This document shows, in pieces, positions 1 to 8,612 of a stretch of 64,000 bases of DNA; the stretch's first letter is position 1; every line of letters starts with the position of its first letter. The notes under the pieces are model-generated. The model was not told the origin of the DNA and ran no database searches. It worked only from the letters and a program-made list of their open reading frames with translations. Location: NCBI GenBank assembly GCA_946481075.1, contig CAMLMC010000001.1, positions 992,001-1,056,000 of the forward strand, given 5' to 3'. This stretch comes from an uncultured Alphaproteobacteria bacterium. Its GTDB lineage: Bacteria > Pseudomonadota > Alphaproteobacteria > Micavibrionales > Micavibrionaceae. Position numbers and translations under genes: made by a program.

Positions 1-23
1 GTTGCTTGATTGAAGAGGTGGTC

Positions 24-67
24 TTGACAAGAGTGTTCTCTTTATGTTCCTATTCATGACAGGAACA
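24..67. promoter_or_regulatory. Inverted repeat, candidate operator upstream of the S24 repressor
   Basis: The arms TGTTCCT (45-51) and AGGAACA (61-67) form a perfect 7-bp dyad with a 9-bp spacer. A TTGACA hexamer lies at 24-29. The TTCCT/AGGAA half-site recurs at 100-125 around a second promoter, so this is probably a binding site for the adjacent repressor. Which protein binds is inference. Confidence 0.4.
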
Positions 68-88
68 AAACGTGAAGTCAAGAAGTTT

Positions 89-125
89 TTGTGAATATTT
101 TCCTATTTACTTACAATGGTAGGAA
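89..125 (+). promoter_or_regulatory. Promoter with overlapping operator for the S24 repressor gene
   Basis: TTGTGA (89-94) and TACAAT (112-117) are separated by exactly 17 bp, a good sigma70-type promoter. A second dyad, TTCCTA (100-105) and TAGGAA (120-125), brackets the -10 box and shares its half-site with the repeat at 45-67. A repressor bound here would block RNA polymerase, which fits autoregulation by the product of the next gene. Confidence 0.5.
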
Positions 126-194
126 TAATAACCTATATCAACGGTCTAGCCGCCGTTTGATGCGAACATAGGGATTTGAAGGGCTTATACATCC

Positions 195-848
195 ATGCTG
201 ACACACGAGAATATCTGGGCCGCGATCGACCGGCTCGCCGCAACGTTCGGTTATAGTCCTTCGGGCCTTGCCAAGCAGGCAGGCCTGGACCCCACCTCTT
301 TCAACAAAAGCAAACGCTTCAACCCGGAAGGCAAACCGCGCTGGCCGTCGACCGAAAGCATCTCCTACATTCTCGCAGCCACCGGCGCGACCATGTCGGA
401 CTTTCTTTCCCTCGTCGATGGCGACAACGAACTCGGCGCAAATTCCCTAAACCGCGGCGTCATCCCTCTTATCGGTTTCGCGCAGGCAGGCGCCAAGGGC
501 TATTTCGATGAAGATGGCTATCCCGCCGGAGATTCGTGGGATGAAGTGCGTTTCCCGGAAAGCGACGCATTTGATACAGCCGGCGCTTATGCGCTTGAAA
601 TTTCCGGCGATTCCATGGAACCGCTTTACCGCGAAGGCGATATCCTGATCGTTTCCCCTTCCGCCACGCCGCGCAAGGGTGACCGCGTCATCGTCCGCAC
701 GAACAAGGGCGAGGTGATGGCCAAAGAACTGGTCCGCAAAACGGCGAGCAAGATAGAGCTGAAATCCCTCAACCCCGCCCACGCGGACCGCACGATCCCT
801 GCCAACGATGTCACATGGATCGCACGGGTTTTATGGGTAAGCCAATAA
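195..848 (+). CDS. S24-family (LexA/CI-like) autocleavable transcriptional repressor
   Basis: This 217-aa protein has an N-terminal helix-turn-helix region (about residues 5-75) and a C-terminal S24 peptidase domain. The catalytic serine is visible in SGDSMEP (Ser140) and the general-base lysine in VMAKELV (Lys177). An Ala98-Gly99 bond sits where LexA/CI proteins cut themselves. All elements for self-cleavage are present, so it is likely a repressor inactivated by a stress signal or a bound ligand. It is preceded by a promoter flanked by dyads, suggesting autoregulation. No phage genes are nearby, so it looks like a chromosomal regulator rather than a prophage repressor. The target genes are unknown. 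Confidence 0.85.
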   Translation: MLTHENIWAAIDRLAATFGYSPSGLAKQAGLDPTSFNKSKRFNPEGKPRWPSTESISYILAATGATMSDFLSLVDGDNELGANSLNRGVIPLIGFAQAGAKGYFDEDGYPAGDSWDEVRFPESDAFDTAGAYALEISGDSMEPLYREGDILIVSPSATPRKGDRVIVRTNKGEVMAKELVRKTASKIELKSLNPAHADRTIPANDVTWIARVLWVSQ

Positions 849-916
849 AAACCCTTTTCACTTGCGCAAAGCTGCAGGTTTTGGGAATATCGCCCTGATA
901 ATCCAAGGAAAAAGCA

Positions 917-1591
917 ATGCACGAACAAAACATCGCCGAAATTTCGGCAAAAATCCTGCTCGACACGAAATCTATTCTCTTCAATCCCGAGCAACCATTC
1001 GTTTTCACATCGGGCCGCCTCTCGCCTGTTTATTCCGATATGCGCCGCCTGATTTCCTTCCCGACCGAACGCGCGATCCTGATGGATATGGCGGCCGACA
1101 TGCTGCGCAATCTCGACATCGACATGGTTGCGGGCGGAGAAACGGCGGGCATCCCCTACGCCGCGTTCATTGCAGAACGCCTGAACAAGCCCATGCTCTA
1201 TGTCCGCAAGAAACCGAAGGGCTTTGGCAAAATGGCGCAGATCGAAGGCTGCCTTGAAAAAGACGGAACGAAAGTCGCGCTGATCGAAGATTTGCAAACC
1301 GATGGCGGATCAAAAAAAGTTTTCGTCGATGCACTGCGCAATGCCGGTGCGGTGGTTGAACACGCTTTTGTCGTTTTCCATTACGGCAACTTCGCGCAGA
1401 GCTATCAGAACATGGCCGATTGGGGCCTGACGCTTCACGCCCTGACCACATGGGCCGATGTGTTGAAGGTTGCGCGCAAGGATAATTACTTCACCGAAGA
1501 GCAATTGAAATCGGTTGAGTTCTTTTTGGAGCAACCCGACGAATGGGGCCGTCAGAACGAACACAAACGCCCGAAACAGGAACAGGCATAG
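917..1591 (+). CDS. pyrE: Orotate phosphoribosyltransferase
   Basis: PyrE converts orotate and PRPP to orotidine 5'-phosphate, the fifth step of de novo pyrimidine synthesis. The 224-aa protein carries the PRPP-binding loop LIEDLQTDGGSK (about residues 118-129) and the RKKPKGFGK segment matching the flexible active-site loop of the family. Length fits the family. AAGGA lies about 7 bp before the ATG. It is followed after 6 bp by nadK, so the two are probably cotranscribed. Confidence 0.93.
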   Translation: MHEQNIAEISAKILLDTKSILFNPEQPFVFTSGRLSPVYSDMRRLISFPTERAILMDMAADMLRNLDIDMVAGGETAGIPYAAFIAERLNKPMLYVRKKPKGFGKMAQIEGCLEKDGTKVALIEDLQTDGGSKKVFVDALRNAGAVVEHAFVVFHYGNFAQSYQNMADWGLTLHALTTWADVLKVARKDNYFTEEQLKSVEFFLEQPDEWGRQNEHKRPKQEQA

Positions 1592-1597
1592 CCACGT

Positions 1598-2356
1598 ATG
1601 AAAATCCATTTCCACGCCGCCAAAACAGACAAGGCCCGCCTGGCGTTTGACCGCCTGAGCGCTGTACATGGGCAGGCCCCGTGGACGGAATGCGATGCGA
1701 TGGTTGTGCTCGGCGGCGATGGCACGATGCTGGAGGCCCTTCACCTCAACAGCGATGGAACGAAACCCGTTTTCGGCATGAATTTTGGCAGTGTTGGATT
1801 TTTGATGAATCCATTCCGTGAAGGTGATCTGGCGGAACGCATTAAAAAGGCCAGCGCGGTTAAAATCCACCCTTTGAAAATGACCGCGACCGACAAGCAT
1901 GGCCAAAACCATGAAGCAATTGCATTCAATGAAGTGGCATTGCTGCGCGAAACACGGCAGGCCGCGCAATTGAGAATTTCCGTCGATGGTGTGGAGCGTA
2001 TTCCGGAACTGGTTTGCGATGGAATCCTTCTGGCAACACCGGCGGGCAGCACCGCCTATAACCTTTCCGCGCATGGCCCCATTTTGCCGCTGTCATCAAA
2101 CGTGCTGGCGCTAACGCCGATCAGTGCGTTCCGCCCGCGCCGTTGGCGCGGCGCGCTTATCCCTTGTGAGCGCCATGTTCACATCGATGTTCTGGACCCT
2201 GAAAAACGCGCAGTCAGTGCAACGGCGGACTCTGCAGAATTCCGCGATGTGGTGTCTATCGATATTCATCAATCGACATCGCAATCACGCACGCTCCTCT
2301 TCGATCCCGACCATCATCTGGAAGAACGGATTTTGAAGGAACAATTTCTCAGTTAA
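1598..2356 (+). CDS. nadK: NAD kinase
   Basis: NadK phosphorylates NAD+ to NADP+ in the cytoplasm. The diagnostic GGDGT motif follows an N-terminal Rossmann-like strand, then FGMNFGSVGFL, and a C-terminal TPISAFRPRRWRG segment typical of alphaproteobacterial NAD kinases. At 252 aa it is of usual length. It lies 6 bp after pyrE and 17 bp before the next small gene on the same strand. Confidence 0.93.
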   Translation: MKIHFHAAKTDKARLAFDRLSAVHGQAPWTECDAMVVLGGDGTMLEALHLNSDGTKPVFGMNFGSVGFLMNPFREGDLAERIKKASAVKIHPLKMTATDKHGQNHEAIAFNEVALLRETRQAAQLRISVDGVERIPELVCDGILLATPAGSTAYNLSAHGPILPLSSNVLALTPISAFRPRRWRGALIPCERHVHIDVLDPEKRAVSATADSAEFRDVVSIDIHQSTSQSRTLLFDPDHHLEERILKEQFLS

Positions 2357-2373
2357 TTTTCAAGGAAAGTATA

Positions 2374-2574
2374 ATGGTTTCGCAGAATGAAGATTTGATG
2401 GAAGAACGCGCCGTCCGCCGTAAATTAGGCCCCGCATTTAACCATACATATATCGAATCCATTATTGACCAAGCCCATGATCTTCGTGAACGCGATTACG
2501 TTCCCTTCGATCAAGCGCTCGATATTGCCGCAGGTAAAACGCGCCGCCCTTACGGTACCCTTAAAATTTCTTAG
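2374..2574 (+). CDS. Small conserved-looking hypothetical protein (66 aa)
   Basis: The frame begins with ATG eight bases after a GGAAAG ribosome-binding sequence and sits 17 bp after nadK, so it is probably a real third gene of the pyrE-nadK unit. The protein is charged, has no signal peptide or membrane segment, and is not recognised. It overlaps the convergent purC stop by 4 bp. Confidence 0.6.
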   Translation: MVSQNEDLMEERAVRRKLGPAFNHTYIESIIDQAHDLRERDYVPFDQALDIAAGKTRRPYGTLKIS

Positions 2575-3434
2575 TTTCTTGGTTTGGGCGAACCTTTGTT
2601 GATCGCGCGGAGGCGGCGTTCACGCGCAAGCTCGTTATCAATTTCGCTAAGGCTTTCCGCCAGCTTCTCATTGATCCCCGAACCATCGATAATCCCCGCT
2701 TCAGGGATCAAACCAAGCCGTTTTGCAATTTCCTGATAGCTTTCGACAACATTGCCCATATCCTGACGGAAACGGTCCTTGTCGAGCTTCTCATTCGTAT
2801 TCGCATCCCACAGGCGGCAATTATCCGGTGAAATTTCATCGGCGAGAATGATGTAAAGTTCGTCATATTCACCCCATAGGCGGCCGAATTCCAGTTTGAA
2901 ATCGACAAGTTTCAAACCGATGCCGGCGAAGAGGCCATTCAGGTAGTCATTGACGCGGTAAGACTGACCGATGATTTCTTCCAACTCGTATGGGTCCGCC
3001 CAGCCGAAGGTGACAATATGTTGTTCCGTCACCATCGGGTCATTGAGTTCATCTTTCTTGTAAAAGAATTCAATGATCGGGTTCGGCAGATAGGTGCCTT
3101 CCTTGATACCAAGGCGTTTGGCCAAAGAGCCAGCCGCAATGTTGCGGACAACGACTTCCAGAGGGATAATTTCCACCTGACGGACCAACTGTTCGCGCAT
3201 GTTCAGGGATTTCAGGAAATGGGTCGGAACACCGATCCCTTCCAGTTTGGTCATGATATGGGCGGAGATGCGGTTGTTCAGAACACCCTTCCCTGCCAGA
3301 ATATCCTTTTTCGCGCCATTTCCGGCCGTTGCGTCATCCTTGAAATACTGGATATAGGTTCCCGGCTCAGTGCCCTCATAAATGATTTTGGCCTTGCCTT
3401 CATAAAGCATTTTGCGGCGGGAAAAGATGTTCAT
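2571..3434 (-). CDS. purC: Phosphoribosylaminoimidazole-succinocarboxamide synthase (SAICAR synthase)
   Basis: PurC joins aspartate to CAIR in purine synthesis. The protein (287 aa) shows the N-terminal [11 protein letters not shown] nucleotide-binding strand, the NNRIS and [13 protein letters not shown] motifs and [11 protein letters not shown] near the active site, all standard for the family. AAGGAAAG precedes the ATG by about 8 bp. A C-terminal tail of about 30 charged residues extends beyond the usual end. In many alphaproteobacteria purC is followed by purS, purQ and purL; here those genes are absent and purC is convergent with the nadK unit. Confidence 0.93.
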   Translation of the reverse strand: MNIFSRRKMLYEGKAKIIYEGTEPGTYIQYFKDDATAGNGAKKDILAGKGVLNNRISAHIMTKLEGIGVPTHFLKSLNMREQLVRQVEIIPLEVVVRNIAAGSLAKRLGIKEGTYLPNPIIEFFYKKDELNDPMVTEQHIVTFGWADPYELEEIIGQSYRVNDYLNGLFAGIGLKLVDFKLEFGRLWGEYDELYIILADEISPDNCRLWDANTNEKLDKDRFRQDMGNVVESYQEIAKRLGLIPEAGIIDGSGINEKLAESLSEIDNELARERRLRAINKGSPKPRN

Positions 3435-3540
3435 TTTCAGGCTTTCCTTAATGTTTCAGACCTTCATATAACAATGGATTTCAGGGATTTCAAATGATAG
3501 TAGTTTGATCAGGTTACAAACAGCAAAGTAAGGATGAATT

Positions 3541-3861
3541 ATGACCAACTTGGACGATCGCCAGAAAGCCTTTGAAAGCAAATATGCCCACGATCAGGAG
3601 AAATTGTTCAAGATCGAGGCAAGAACCTGCAAGCTGTTCGGCCTGTGGGTAGCTGAACAAATGGGCCTCAGCGCCGATGAAGCCACTGTCTTCGCCGGAT
3701 CGGTCGTATCTTCCAACCTTGATGAGCCGGGCTTTGACGATGTAAAGCGCACGGTTAAGGCAGCCCTCGCCGAAAAAGGCATGGAGATTGCCGATGTGAC
3801 ACTTGATGAACGTCTTGCCCATTTTCTGGCTCAGGCACAAGAGCAGATAGAAAGCCAATAA
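3541..3861 (+). CDS. ATP synthase zeta-type inhibitor (DUF1476 family)
   Basis: The 106-aa protein matches the DUF1476/zeta family, which in Paracoccus binds F1-ATPase and blocks hydrolysis. Typical features are the start TNLDDRQKAFESKYAHD and the RTCKLFGLWVAEQMG segment, followed by four predicted helices with no signal peptide. AAGGA stands 6-7 bp before the ATG. It is divergent from purC across a gap of 106 bp that must hold both promoters. The assignment rests on recognition of the family; action on the ATP synthase here is inferred. Confidence 0.85.
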   Translation: MTNLDDRQKAFESKYAHDQEKLFKIEARTCKLFGLWVAEQMGLSADEATVFAGSVVSSNLDEPGFDDVKRTVKAALAEKGMEIADVTLDERLAHFLAQAQEQIESQ

Positions 3862-3882
3862 AGGATTGACATAACAATTGGC

Positions 3883-4764
3883 ATGAGCGCGTCTGTTCTT
3901 ACAGCTCCGGAAAACAAGGCTTTCTATAAAGAAAAATCTTTTTCGTATGGCATTGCCATCTTGTTTATCCTGTTTTTATCACCCAAAGGCGTTGCGGACG
4001 CTTATCTGATCTTGGGGCATGCCCATTTCATGATGACAGCCCTTTATCAGTATAAGTCTGGGCGGATTACCGCACCCAAATTTCTAATATACCTCGTGGC
4101 GTTCTATTTGCTCTTTGAAATTGCCCACGCGTTTCCAAAGCCATTTACCCTCTTCGCTTCGGCATTCCTGATCGTGCATGTCTTTAGTGGAGAAATCAGG
4201 CATTTCAAAAGGCTCTTCACCCTGCCCTATTTCTTGATGACCATTGCCGTAATGACCCTTCTTTGCGCATGGCTCTCCGTGCAGATGTGGGGCGTTTTTA
4301 TTGATATTCCGCTTCTTATATTGTTCCTGAACATTCTCGTGATTATCGCCTGCTATTCCTACTATCAGGCGCGAAAAGATATGACGATAGACGCCTTCTT
4401 TCCCGTCATGGTGCTGCTTTATATCGCCTATGTCATGCTAGAATATACCGGCAACAGGCCCGTTGGCTTTGAAAGTTTTGGCTTCATTGTGATTGCGCAT
4501 TACCTGTCAACCTACTTCAATGTCTTTCTCAGTTTCCGCAGTAAAGCCCCCGGCAAGGCTTCTGTTTTTGTGCGCGAAAGCATTCTGATGAATATGGCTT
4601 TTCTGGCAGGCTTCATCATTGTTTTCAACTATCTGGGAACCGAGAACGCTCTGTACGACTATGTGTATCATCCCATTTCTTTTTATGTGTGGACGGTAAT
4701 GCACTTTCTAACCACCTGGAACAATCAGGAATTTGCCCATATTTTCAGGAAAGCGAACGCCTGA
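3883..4764 (+). CDS. Unrecognised multi-pass membrane protein with intramembrane histidines
   Basis: This 293-aa protein has roughly eight to ten hydrophobic segments and a short N-terminal cytoplasmic tail. Histidines occur in or beside the membrane segments: His46 and His48 (LGHAHF), His82, His99, His206 (IAHYLS), His263 and His274 (VMHFLTT). This could form a metal or heme site, but I do not recognise the family. It follows the zeta inhibitor by 21 bp, so it may be in the same transcript. It sits where purSQL is often found in relatives. Function unknown. Confidence 0.8.
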   Translation: MSASVLTAPENKAFYKEKSFSYGIAILFILFLSPKGVADAYLILGHAHFMMTALYQYKSGRITAPKFLIYLVAFYLLFEIAHAFPKPFTLFASAFLIVHVFSGEIRHFKRLFTLPYFLMTIAVMTLLCAWLSVQMWGVFIDIPLLILFLNILVIIACYSYYQARKDMTIDAFFPVMVLLYIAYVMLEYTGNRPVGFESFGFIVIAHYLSTYFNVFLSFRSKAPGKASVFVRESILMNMAFLAGFIIVFNYLGTENALYDYVYHPISFYVWTVMHFLTTWNNQEFAHIFRKANA

Positions 4765-4937
4765 TTTTACAATTAACTTTATTTTAATTGTTTAAAGGCA
4801 ATCTGCCCTATGAAAATATTAGAAAAAACTGTTTAGTTCTTATAAAAAAGGGAATCGGTGTTATTCTTGACTGGAACCGTCATCGGCACCATTTAAAAAA
4901 CACCGAATAAAAGCGGGCTGAACCGGGAGTACTATTG

Positions 4938-5174
4938 ATGGCCATGAATGCACAGGAAATCGCCGATCTCATCCAGTCCGGAATACCGGACGCGGATGTG
5001 AGGATCGAAGATTTGCGCGGGGACGGCGAACATTATGCCGCCCATATTGTGGCCGAAAGTTTTCGCGGAATGCCGCGCGTCAAACAACACCAGTTGGTGT
5101 ATCAGGCGTTGCAGGGGCGGATGGGGCGTGAACTACATGCCCTCGCCATCCACACATCGGTGCCAAAAGCCTAA
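4938..5174 (+). CDS. BolA-family protein
   Basis: The protein (78 aa from the ATG) has the BolA fold signature: a DVRIEDLRGDGEHY strand-turn and the conserved RGMPRVKQHQLVYQAL segment. BolA proteins bind monothiol glutaredoxins through a shared [2Fe-2S] cluster and take part in iron-sulfur trafficking. GGGAG at 4925-4929 sets the ATG at 4938 as start; a TTG three bases earlier is unlikely. The partner glutaredoxin follows 32 bp downstream. Confidence 0.92.
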   Translation: MAMNAQEIADLIQSGIPDADVRIEDLRGDGEHYAAHIVAESFRGMPRVKQHQLVYQALQGRMGRELHALAIHTSVPKA

Positions 5175-5206
5175 TAAACGAAAAGTATTAAGGAATAGAG
5201 TAAAGC

Positions 5207-5545
5207 ATGGAAAATATTGTCTTCGACAGAATTAAAAAAGAAATCTCCGACAATGATGTCGTCTTGTATATGAAAGGCAGCGCTGTGTTCCCGCAATGTG
5301 GGTTTTCCGCAGCAGTCGTACAGGTTCTCTCTCAGCTCGGCGTACCCTTCAAGGACGTGAATGTGCTGGAAGATGCCACCCTTCGCCAAGGAATTAAAGA
5401 TTTCACGCAATGGCCGACCATTCCACAACTCTATGTGAAGGGCGAATTTATTGGCGGGTGCGATATCGTGCGCGAAATGTTCGAAAGCGGTGAGTTGCAG
5501 GAACTGCTCTCAGATAAAGGCGTACCGTTCAAAAACGCGGCATAA
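5207..5545 (+). CDS. grxD: Monothiol glutaredoxin, Grx4 family
   Basis: A 112-aa class II glutaredoxin with the CGFS active site in the segment PQCGFSAAV (about residues 28-36). It has the WPTIPQLYVKGEFIGGCDI region that binds glutathione, including the cis-proline TIPQ. Such proteins carry a [2Fe-2S] cluster and deliver it or sense iron together with BolA. The pairing with the upstream bolA-like gene supports this. A terminator follows at 5569-5592. Confidence 0.94.
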   Translation: MENIVFDRIKKEISDNDVVLYMKGSAVFPQCGFSAAVVQVLSQLGVPFKDVNVLEDATLRQGIKDFTQWPTIPQLYVKGEFIGGCDIVREMFESGELQELLSDKGVPFKNAA

Positions 5546-5568
5546 GGCCACTTTCAAAAGAATAATAA

Positions 5569-5592
5569 CCCGGCTTTCCTGCCGGGTTTTTT
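5569..5592. terminator. Rho-independent terminator after grxD
   Basis: Perfect stem CCCGGC (5569-5574) / GCCGGG (5581-5586) with a 6-base loop, then six T residues (5587-5592). It ends the grxD transcript. The rodA stop codon on the other strand begins inside the T tract, so rightward transcription is stopped before it runs into rodA. Confidence 0.85.
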
Positions 5593-6724
5593 AACGGCTG
5601 CTTCCCAGCTTTGCGTCTTTATAGACATTGCATGACATCATTAGACCGAACCCGATCATCACAGACATCATCGCCGTGCCGCCATAAGAGACGAGCGCAA
5701 GCGGGACGCCAACAACGGGGATCAAACCCATGACCATGGCAATATTGATGAAAACATAGATGGAAAAATTGACCATCAATCCAAATGCCAGGAAGCGGCC
5801 GAAGGAATGACGACAGCGAAACGCAATCCAACCACCGTAAACGAATATCGCCCCCGCCAACAACAGCACGAACAGGCCGCCAAAGAATCCCCACTCTTCC
5901 ACCCAAAGCGTAAAGATAAAGTCCGTCTGTTTTTCCGGCAGGAAGTTTAAGTGACTTTGCGTACCTTTTAAGAACCCCTTCCCTTCCCAGCCGCCGGACC
6001 CCAGTGCAATCTTCGACTGTGTGATGTGATAACCGGCGCCCAGCGGGTCGCGGTCGGGATCAAGAAACGTAAGAACGCGTTTCTTTTGGTAGTCGTGCAG
6101 AAGTGAATATGCCAGCGGCAGAGACGCCGCACCCGCAATCCCGCTCGCGAGAAAAATCCAGATCGGCGCACCGGCCAGAAAGAACATGGCCGCCGCCGCA
6201 AAAACGATGACGAGTGATGTTCCAAGGTCCGGCTGCGTTGCCACAAGGAAGAACGGGGCCAAAACAAAAGCAAGACCCACGCCAAGAAAACGCCAACTCC
6301 TCATATCTTCAGCCGTCGCACCATGAAAATAACGGGCAAGTGCAAGCACAACGGCAATCTTCATCATCTCCGACGGCTGGATCTGGATAAAGCCAAGGTT
6401 GATCCATCGCTGCGCGCCCATACCGATATGTCCCATGATCTCAACATATAAAAGAAGGACCAGACATACGAGATAAGCCGGATAGGCAAAACGGTAATAG
6501 ACGCGGATATCGATCAAAGCCAGGATAACTGCGCCAATCACAAACAGACCAAAGCGCATCATTTGTTTTCCGGCCCACGGATCAAAGCTTCCGCCCGCCG
6601 CCGAGTACAACGCGGCAAAACCAACACTCGCAAACATGGCAATAAGGACCAGCAATCCCCAATTCACGTATTTCAAGCGTTGGAGCAATGCGCCGTCATG
6701 ATGCAATTCCTGAAGCCTAGCCAT
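5591..6724 (-). CDS. rodA: Rod-shape SEDS peptidoglycan glycosyltransferase RodA
   Basis: RodA polymerises glycan strands during cell elongation with PBP2. The protein (377 aa from this start) has about ten membrane helices and SEDS signatures: AQRWINLGFIQIQPSEMMK, the catalytic-loop ATQPDLGTS, and PVVGVPLALVSYGGTA near the end. The ATG at 6724 is chosen because AAGGAG lies 6-7 bp upstream; further upstream ATGs at 6730 and 6745 would overlap mrdA more. The start overlaps the mrdA stop by 8 bp, so translation is likely coupled. Confidence 0.93.
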   Translation of the reverse strand: MARLQELHHDGALLQRLKYVNWGLLVLIAMFASVGFAALYSAAGGSFDPWAGKQMMRFGLFVIGAVILALIDIRVYYRFAYPAYLVCLVLLLYVEIMGHIGMGAQRWINLGFIQIQPSEMMKIAVVLALARYFHGATAEDMRSWRFLGVGLAFVLAPFFLVATQPDLGTSLVIVFAAAAMFFLAGAPIWIFLASGIAGAASLPLAYSLLHDYQKKRVLTFLDPDRDPLGAGYHITQSKIALGSGGWEGKGFLKGTQSHLNFLPEKQTDFIFTLWVEEWGFFGGLFVLLLAGAIFVYGGWIAFRCRHSFGRFLAFGLMVNFSIYVFINIAMVMGLIPVVGVPLALVSYGGTAMMSVMIGFGLMMSCNVYKDAKLGSSR

Positions 6725-8600
6725 TCCCATCTCCTTTTGCATCAATCCCCGATGGCGAAACCACGGGTTTGGCTGCCAGATCGCGCTTTTGCGCCATCAG
6801 CAACAGATCCTTTGCCACAGGCGCCGCCGCCTTCGACCCGCCAACCCCGTGCTCTACGACCACTGCACACGCGTATTTTGGTTTATCAAGCGGCGCATAG
6901 GCGACAAATAAAGCGTGATGGCGGAAATGCCATGGTAAATCCTCGTTTTTAACGCCCATCGCACGTTCCTGTTTGGTAATGCGTTTGACCTGCGCTGTAC
7001 CGGACTTTCCGCCCATCTCCATGCCGGGTTCCGTTATGCGTGAACCGTATCCCGTGCCGCGCTGTGAATTCACCACGTCTGACATGCCGCGCAATACCAG
7101 GTCGACATGGCGTTGTTTCAATCCTATATCGGGCCAGTCCTCATGCAGTGATTTCTTATCGCCGATATAACCGGTCATCCATGGCTTGATGGCCTTACCG
7201 CCATTCACGATGCGGGCGGTCATCACAGCTAGCTGCATCGGCGTCGCAAGCATATATCCTTGCCCGATACTAGCAATAATGGTTTCGCCGGGATGCCATG
7301 ACTCGCCCATCTTTTTGCGCTTCCACGCCTCATCTGGAATGAGGCCGGCACGTTCTTCTTTTAGCTCCATATCGTAAATTTGCCCAAGGCCAAGACGATG
7401 GGCCATATCGGCGATACGTTTGATGCCAAGCTCGGTCGATATTTTATAAAAGAACGTATCGCACGATTCCGACAACGCACTGACGACATTCACCGTCCCG
7501 TGTCCACCTTTCTTCCAGCAATGGAACCTGCCATTGCCGTAGTCATAGTGTCCCGGGCAAAAAACGCCCGTATGTTCGTTGATGATCCCCGCCTCTAGCG
7601 CCGCGAGCGCCGTCACCATTTTAAAGGTCGAACCCGGAGGATACTGGCCGGATACGGCCTTGTTGGTAAGCGGCAAGGTTATGTCCTCGCGCAGTTCCTC
7701 CCACCGCTCGTGACTGATCCCGCCTGTAAAATGGTTCGGATCAAAGGCAGGATAAGATGCAAGGGCATAAACGGCACCGCTATTGGCATCCATGACGACT
7801 GCGGAAGCGCTACGATGTTCCACCAGACGCTGCTGCGCGTAACGCTGCAGCTCCGCATCGATGGTGAGCGCAATCCGCTCCCCCGGCACAGGCGGAGTGT
7901 TGCGCAGTTCGCGGACTTCGCGGCCCACGACGTTGACTTCCATTTCGGAATTTCCGGCCTTGCCTCGCAAATACTGGTCAAGGGTGCGTTCCACCCCGCT
8001 CTTGCCCACTTCAAAACCAGGCAGTTTTAAAAGCGGGTCTTTGTCCCCCTCTTGATCCTTTTCCGTTGCAGCACCGACATAGCCGATAATATGCGCCGTC
8101 GCATCGGCAAAGGGATAGTGGCGCACTTCGCCCATATCGATGCTCATGCCCGGCAGGTCGCTAATGTTCACCTCGACCTGCGAGACCTCATCCCAATTCA
8201 GATCATCGGCAACTTCAAGCGGTGTATAGCGCGGTGATTTTTTCGCCTGGGCCAGCACTTTTTGGATTGTCTTTTCATCGAACTTTACGAACTTTTGCAG
8301 CTTGCGGAGTGAGCCTTCGAGATCATCGGTCTGTTCGGGCACAAGCACCACCCGGAAATTCTGGTTGTTGACGGCAAGAGGCACACCGAAACGATCGACA
8401 ATTTGCCCCCGCGGCGGTGCGACGATTTTCAGATTGATGCGGTTGTTTTCCGCCAGCATCTTGTAGCGATTTCCCTCGACGGTCTGGAGCCACGCAAGTC
8501 GGCTGCCAAGAAGAACGAGCACTCCCGCCTGACACGCCCCGATAAACAGGGCACGGCGTGAAAATCGCTCGGCGCGGTCATTTTCTCTTTCTATGGCCAT
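6717..8600 (-). CDS. mrdA: Penicillin-binding protein 2, elongation transpeptidase
   Basis: PBP2 crosslinks peptidoglycan in the elongasome. The 627-aa protein has one N-terminal membrane anchor (about residues 17-35), a pedestal domain with RGQIVDRFG at residues 64-72, and a transpeptidase domain. Its catalytic motifs are STFK (Ser324, Lys327), SCD in LSESCDTFF, and KSGTAQ. It lies between mreD and rodA in the mre operon. It is distinct from the division PBP encoded at 50792-52531. Confidence 0.94.
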   Translation of the reverse strand: MAIERENDRAERFSRRALFIGACQAGVLVLLGSRLAWLQTVEGNRYKMLAENNRINLKIVAPPRGQIVDRFGVPLAVNNQNFRVVLVPEQTDDLEGSLRKLQKFVKFDEKTIQKVLAQAKKSPRYTPLEVADDLNWDEVSQVEVNISDLPGMSIDMGEVRHYPFADATAHIIGYVGAATEKDQEGDKDPLLKLPGFEVGKSGVERTLDQYLRGKAGNSEMEVNVVGREVRELRNTPPVPGERIALTIDAELQRYAQQRLVEHRSASAVVMDANSGAVYALASYPAFDPNHFTGGISHERWEELREDITLPLTNKAVSGQYPPGSTFKMVTALAALEAGIINEHTGVFCPGHYDYGNGRFHCWKKGGHGTVNVVSALSESCDTFFYKISTELGIKRIADMAHRLGLGQIYDMELKEERAGLIPDEAWKRKKMGESWHPGETIIASIGQGYMLATPMQLAVMTARIVNGGKAIKPWMTGYIGDKKSLHEDWPDIGLKQRHVDLVLRGMSDVVNSQRGTGYGSRITEPGMEMGGKSGTAQVKRITKQERAMGVKNEDLPWHFRHHALFVAYAPLDKPKYACAVVVEHGVGGSKAAAPVAKDLLLMAQKRDLAAKPVVSPSGIDAKGDGNG

Positions 8601-8612
8601 AAGGGAACCACC

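Noticed and set aside
195..848. Reading the S24 repressor as evidence of a prophage
   Set aside because: All neighbours are housekeeping genes; no integrase, structural or lysis genes are visible.
4770..4790. CAATTAA/TTAATTG hairpin after the unknown membrane protein gene as a terminator
   Set aside because: The stem is entirely AT except for its end pair and only three T residues follow, too weak to call.
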